DNA of 6,804 nt from Betaproteobacteria bacterium. Its GTDB lineage: Bacteria; Pseudomonadota; Gammaproteobacteria; Burkholderiales; SG8-39. Below the pieces are notes generated by a model. That model saw nothing but the letters and a program-made list of their open reading frames with translations, had not been told where the DNA came from and searched no databases. Positions within the stretch are counted from its first letter, which is position 1. The number at the start of each line of letters is the position of its first letter. The stretch spans positions 1-6,804 of the forward strand of contig SCUH01000034.1 of assembly GCA_004298295.1 (NCBI GenBank), written 5' to 3'. The translations under genes were made by a program, and so were the position numbers. This document shows, piece after piece, positions 4,160 through 6,804 of the stretch.

Positions 4160-6103
4160 CTAGCCGGTCTTCTTTTCCTTCACTTCGGTGAACTCGGCGT
4201 CGACCACGTTGCCGTCGTCTTTCGCCGCGTTCCCCGTCGCCTGCTGCTGCGATGCGCCTGCCTGCTGCTGTTGTTGTGCCTGCGCGTCGGCGTAGATCTT
4301 CTCGCCGAGCTTCTGCGAAGCCTGCCCGAGCGCCTGCGCCTTCGCCTCGATCTGGTCCTTGTCGTCCGACTTGAGCACGCCCTCGGCGTCCTTCAGCGCC
4401 GCTTCGATCGCGTCCTTCTCCGCGGCCTCGAGCTTGTCGCCGTATTCCTTCAGCGACTTGCGCACCGAATGCACCAGCGCTTCGCACTGGTTGCGCGCGT
4501 TGACCAGGTCGAGCGCCTTGCGGTCTTCCTCGGCGTGCGCCTCGGCGTCCTTGACCATGCGCTGGATTTCCTGCTCGGTCAGCCCGGAGCCGGCCTGGAT
4601 CTTGATCTTCGCTTCCTTGCCGGTCGACTTGTCCCTGGCGGCGACGTGCAGGATGCCGTTGGCGTCGATGTCGAAGGTGACCTCGATCTGCGGCATGCCG
4701 CGCGGCGCGGGCGCGATGTCGGCGAGGTTGAACTGGCCCAGCGACTTGTTGCCCGCGGCCATGTCGCGCTCGCCCTGCAGCACGTGGATCGTCACCGCGG
4801 TCTGGTTGTCGTCCGCGGTCGAGAACACCTGGTTCGCCTTGGTCGGGACGGTGGTGTTCTTCTGGATCAGCTTGGTCATCACGCCGCCGAGCGTCTCGAT
4901 GCCGAGCGACAGCGGCGTCACGTCGAGCAGCAACACGTCCTTGACGTCGCCCTTCAGCACGCCGGCCTGGATCGCGGCGCCGACCGCCACCGCCTCGTCC
5001 GGGTTGACGTCCTTGCGCGGCTCCTTGCCGAAGAACTCGCGCACCTTGTCGACCACCTTCGGCATGCGCGTCTGGCCGCCGACCAGGATGACGTCGGCGA
5101 TTTCCGACACCTTGACGCCCGCGTCCTTGATCGCGATGCGGCAGGGCTCGATGGTCCGTTCCACCAGCTCGTCCACCAGCGACTCGAACTTGGCGCGCGT
5201 GATCTTCATCGCCAGGTGCTTCGGCCCGGAGGCGTCGGCGGTCACGTACGGCAGGTTGAACTCGGTCTGCTGCGACGAGGACAGCTCGATCTTCGCCTTC
5301 TCCGCGGCTTCCTTCAGGCGCTGCAGCGCGAGCACGTCCTTCGACAGGTCGACGCCCTGGTCCTTCCTGAATTCGGTGACGATGTAGTCGATCAGGCGCT
5401 GGTCGAAGTCCTCGCCGCCGAGAAAGGTATCGCCGTTGGTGGACAGCACCTCGAACTGCATTTCACCCTCGACGTCGGCAATCTCGATGATCGAGATGTC
5501 GAAGGTGCCGCCGCCCAGGTCGTAGACCGCGATCTTGCGGTCGCCCTTTTCCTGCTTGTCGAGACCGAAGGCGAGCGCGGCGGCCGTCGGCTCGTTGATG
5601 ATGCGCTTGACTTCCAGCCCGGCGATGCGGCCCGCGTCCTTGGTCGCCTGGCGCTGCGAGTCGTTGAAGTACGCCGGCACGGTGATCACCGCCTCGCTCA
5701 CTTCCTCGCCGAGGTAGTCCTCGGCGGTCTTCTTCATCTTGCGCAGCACGTCGGCCGAGACCTGCTGCGGCGCGATCTTCTTGCCGCGCACTTCGACCCA
5801 GGCGTCGCCGTTGTCCGCCTTGACGATGCGGAAAGGCATCAGGCTGATGTCTTTCTGCACCTCTTTTTCCTCGAAACGCCGGCCGATCAGGCGCTTGACG
5901 GCATAAAGGGTGTTCTTGGCGTTGGTGACGGCCTGGCGCTTCGCCGGCGCGCCGACCAGCGTTTCGTCGTCCTCGGTGTAGGCGACCACGGAAGGGGTCG
6001 TCCGCGCGCCCTCGGAGTTCTCGATGACCTTCGGCTTGCCGCCCTCCATGATGGCGACGCAGGAGTTGGTCGTGCCCAGGTCGATGCCGATGATCTTTGA
6101 CAT
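4160..6103 (-). CDS. dnaK: Chaperone protein DnaK (Hsp70)
   Basis: A 647-residue cytoplasmic ATP-driven chaperone that binds exposed hydrophobic segments of unfolded proteins, working with DnaJ and the nucleotide-exchange factor GrpE. The ATPase domain (about 1-385) shows IGIDLGTTNSCVAI (5-18), Lys70, the phosphate-2 loop DLGGGTFDISII (195-206) with Thr200 matching the E. coli autophosphorylation site, and VGGQTRMP (341-348). The interdomain linker VLLLDVTP (390-397) is intact, followed by the substrate-binding beta domain and helical lid. The tail is Gln-rich (609-621) and ends near VVDAEFTEVKEKK. Length and motifs are those of a standard proteobacterial DnaK. The start is supported by AAGGA (6116-6112), 8 bases from the ATG. 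It follows grpE by 61 bases that contain its own sigma-32-type promoter. Confidence 0.99.
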   Translation of the reverse strand: MSKIIGIDLGTTNSCVAIMEGGKPKVIENSEGARTTPSVVAYTEDDETLVGAPAKRQAVTNAKNTLYAVKRLIGRRFEEKEVQKDISLMPFRIVKADNGDAWVEVRGKKIAPQQVSADVLRKMKKTAEDYLGEEVSEAVITVPAYFNDSQRQATKDAGRIAGLEVKRIINEPTAAALAFGLDKQEKGDRKIAVYDLGGGTFDISIIEIADVEGEMQFEVLSTNGDTFLGGEDFDQRLIDYIVTEFRKDQGVDLSKDVLALQRLKEAAEKAKIELSSSQQTEFNLPYVTADASGPKHLAMKITRAKFESLVDELVERTIEPCRIAIKDAGVKVSEIADVILVGGQTRMPKVVDKVREFFGKEPRKDVNPDEAVAVGAAIQAGVLKGDVKDVLLLDVTPLSLGIETLGGVMTKLIQKNTTVPTKANQVFSTADDNQTAVTIHVLQGERDMAAGNKSLGQFNLADIAPAPRGMPQIEVTFDIDANGILHVAARDKSTGKEAKIKIQAGSGLTEQEIQRMVKDAEAHAEEDRKALDLVNARNQCEALVHSVRKSLKEYGDKLEAAEKDAIEAALKDAEGVLKSDDKDQIEAKAQALGQASQKLGEKIYADAQAQQQQQAGASQQQATGNAAKDDGNVVDAEFTEVKEKKTG

Positions 6104-6141
6104 GTGTCAGGTCCTTGAAGGTTGATCTAAGCCTGTGTCGG

Positions 6142-6168
6142 ATATGGGGTTTCCGCCGCCGTTTTCAA
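6142..6168 (-). promoter_or_regulatory. Sigma-32 (RpoH) promoter for dnaK, overlapping the grpE stop codon
   Basis: On the minus strand TTGAAA (6168-6163), a 13-base spacer and CCCCATAT (6149-6142) match the RpoH consensus, CTTGAA/TTGAAA about 13-14 bases from CCCCATNT. The grpE stop codon TGA (6167-6165) lies inside the -35 element. A start about 7 bases after the -10 would give a leader of roughly 30 bases carrying the dnaK AAGGA site. The bases before the -35 are GG rather than the preferred CC. The promoter would raise heat-shock dnaK output above grpE. Confidence 0.8.
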
Positions 6169-6719
6169 CCTTGGGGGGGCGTTCCCCCGGCGGCTTCCCG
6201 GGCTTTCGCCACGGTCACCAGGGCAGGTCGGACCACGCGCTCGTTCAGGACGTAGCCCTTTTGCATCACGGCCACGATGGTGTTGGGCTCGGCCGGGGCC
6301 TCGACCGCCGCCATCGCCTGATGGCGGTGCGGGTCGAAGCGTGCGCCCGGCGCCGGTGCCACTTCGGCCACGTTCGCGCGCTCGAGGGCCGTGCGCAGGA
6401 GCCTGAGGGTCAGCTGGACGCCGCTGCGAAGGGAATCCGCGGTCGCATGGCCCGCGTCCAAAGCGGCCTCCAGGCTGTCGATCACCGGCAGCAGGTCGTC
6501 GACGAAGCGCTCGATCGCGAACTTGCGCGCCTGCGCGACGTCGGCCTGGGCGCGCTTGCGCGCATTCTCGGCATCGGCCAGGGCCCGCAGCCAGGCCTGG
6601 TGCTGCTCTTCGATCTTGGCTTGCGCCTCGGCGAGCAGTGCGTCCAGCGGCCTCGGCTCGGGCTCGGGCGCGAGCGCATCGGTCTGCGGCGCTTGGCTTG
6701 TTGCGGGGTCGTCTGCCAT
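6165..6719 (-). CDS. grpE: Nucleotide exchange factor GrpE
   Basis: A 184-residue cytoplasmic protein that, as a dimer, opens the DnaK nucleotide cleft to release ADP and reset the folding cycle. It has an acidic, Pro-rich disordered N-terminus (1-24) and a long Ala/Gln/Arg-rich helix (about 26-70) forming the dimer stalk, with the conserved AENARKRAQAD block. A helical bundle and the C-terminal beta wing follow, carrying the GrpE signature from FDPHRHQAM (128-136) through KGYVLNERVVRPALVTVAK (154-172). Length is normal and nothing is missing. It is first in the visible chaperone cluster, with a sigma-32 promoter about 40 bases upstream. No clear Shine-Dalgarno precedes the ATG (the bases before it are CCTTCCGCC), yet no better in-frame start is visible. 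Its stop codon overlaps the dnaK promoter. Confidence 0.97.
   Translation of the reverse strand: MADDPATSQAPQTDALAPEPEPRPLDALLAEAQAKIEEQHQAWLRALADAENARKRAQADVAQARKFAIERFVDDLLPVIDSLEAALDAGHATADSLRSGVQLTLRLLRTALERANVAEVAPAPGARFDPHRHQAMAAVEAPAEPNTIVAVMQKGYVLNERVVRPALVTVAKAREAAGGTPPQG
6175..6188 (-). repeat. G5/C5 hairpin at the 3' end of grpE
   Basis: On the minus strand GGGGG (6188-6184), loop AACG and CCCCC (6179-6175) form a perfect 5-bp stem inside the last grpE codons. The C-run extends to seven bases (6179-6173). No T-run follows, so it is not a rho-independent terminator. It could slow the ribosome or protect a processed 3' end, and the homopolymer run is prone to slippage or sequencing error. 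Confidence 0.35.
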
Positions 6720-6760
6720 GGCGGAAGGATTCAGGAATCGGTCGCTATTTCAACGAGCTT

Positions 6761-6788
6761 CAATGGGGGCACATCCGGCCACTTCAAG
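6761..6788 (-). promoter_or_regulatory. Sigma-32 (RpoH) promoter for grpE-dnaK-dnaJ
   Basis: On the minus strand CTTGAA (6788-6783), preceded by CCC, then a 14-base spacer and CCCCATTG (6768-6761) match the RpoH consensus at every informative base except the last -10 position. Transcription would start near 6755, giving a leader of about 35 bases to the grpE ATG. No CIRCE inverted repeat is present, so heat induction here should depend on sigma-32 rather than HrcA. No matching sigma-70 promoter is evident in the 85 bases available. Confidence 0.87.
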
Positions 6789-6804
6789 GGGCCTGCCGCA
6801 GACT

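Noticed and set aside
4271..6100. A 609-codon open frame on the plus strand opposite dnaK
   Set aside because: It is codon-aligned with dnaK. High G/C at dnaK third positions removes stops from this antisense frame. Frames opposite dnaK are a known source of false NAD-glutamate dehydrogenase annotation. The Leu/Arg/His/Asp-rich product has no domain character.
6720..6804. CIRCE/HrcA operator upstream of grpE
   Set aside because: No TTAGCACTC-N9-GAGTGCTAA-like inverted repeat is present. The visible elements fit sigma-32 instead.
1..6804. Mobile element, CRISPR array, tRNA or rRNA
   Set aside because: No transposase, integrase, terminal repeats, regularly spaced repeats or tRNA-like folds were seen. 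Gene order and codon use look uniform and chromosomal.

Overview
The window is GC-rich chromosomal DNA with strong G/C preference at third codon positions. The DnaK, DnaJ and GrpE sequences look proteobacterial. The DnaK tail, together with grpE-dnaK-dnaJ order and sigma-32-type promoters instead of CIRCE elements, suggests a betaproteobacterium. This placement rests on recognition, not a search. I see no mobile element, CRISPR array, tRNA or rRNA.

Layout: (1) 1-342, minus strand: a small single-pass membrane protein of unknown function (136-342), then a probable second gene running off the left edge (125 to 1). (2) 343-734: a 392-base divergent intergenic region with several inverted repeats and no convincing gene. 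(3) 735-2923, plus strand: a two-gene LytS/LytTR-type two-component system, a two-TM sensor kinase with an unusual proline-rich extracytoplasmic loop and a LytTR DNA-binding response regulator 14 bases downstream. (4) 2930-6719, minus strand: the complete heat-shock chaperone cluster, transcribed grpE, dnaK, dnaJ and convergent with the two-component pair across only 6 bases.

The chaperone cluster has visible control elements. A near-consensus sigma-32 promoter lies upstream of grpE. A second one lies between grpE and dnaK, with its -35 element built over the grpE stop codon. A strong rho-independent terminator sits between dnaK and dnaJ, only 22 bases before the dnaJ start, and a competing hairpin overlaps its 5' arm. 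Together these predict a stepped output, with dnaK made in excess of grpE (second promoter) and of dnaJ (terminator). DnaK, DnaJ and GrpE act as one cytoplasmic folding machine, so the layout sets their ratio.

I find no clearly new multi-gene system. The observations most worth following are the dnaK-dnaJ terminator with its competing hairpin, the promoter over the grpE stop codon, the duplicated motif in the kinase sensor loop, and the palindrome over a possible -35 element in the divergent region.
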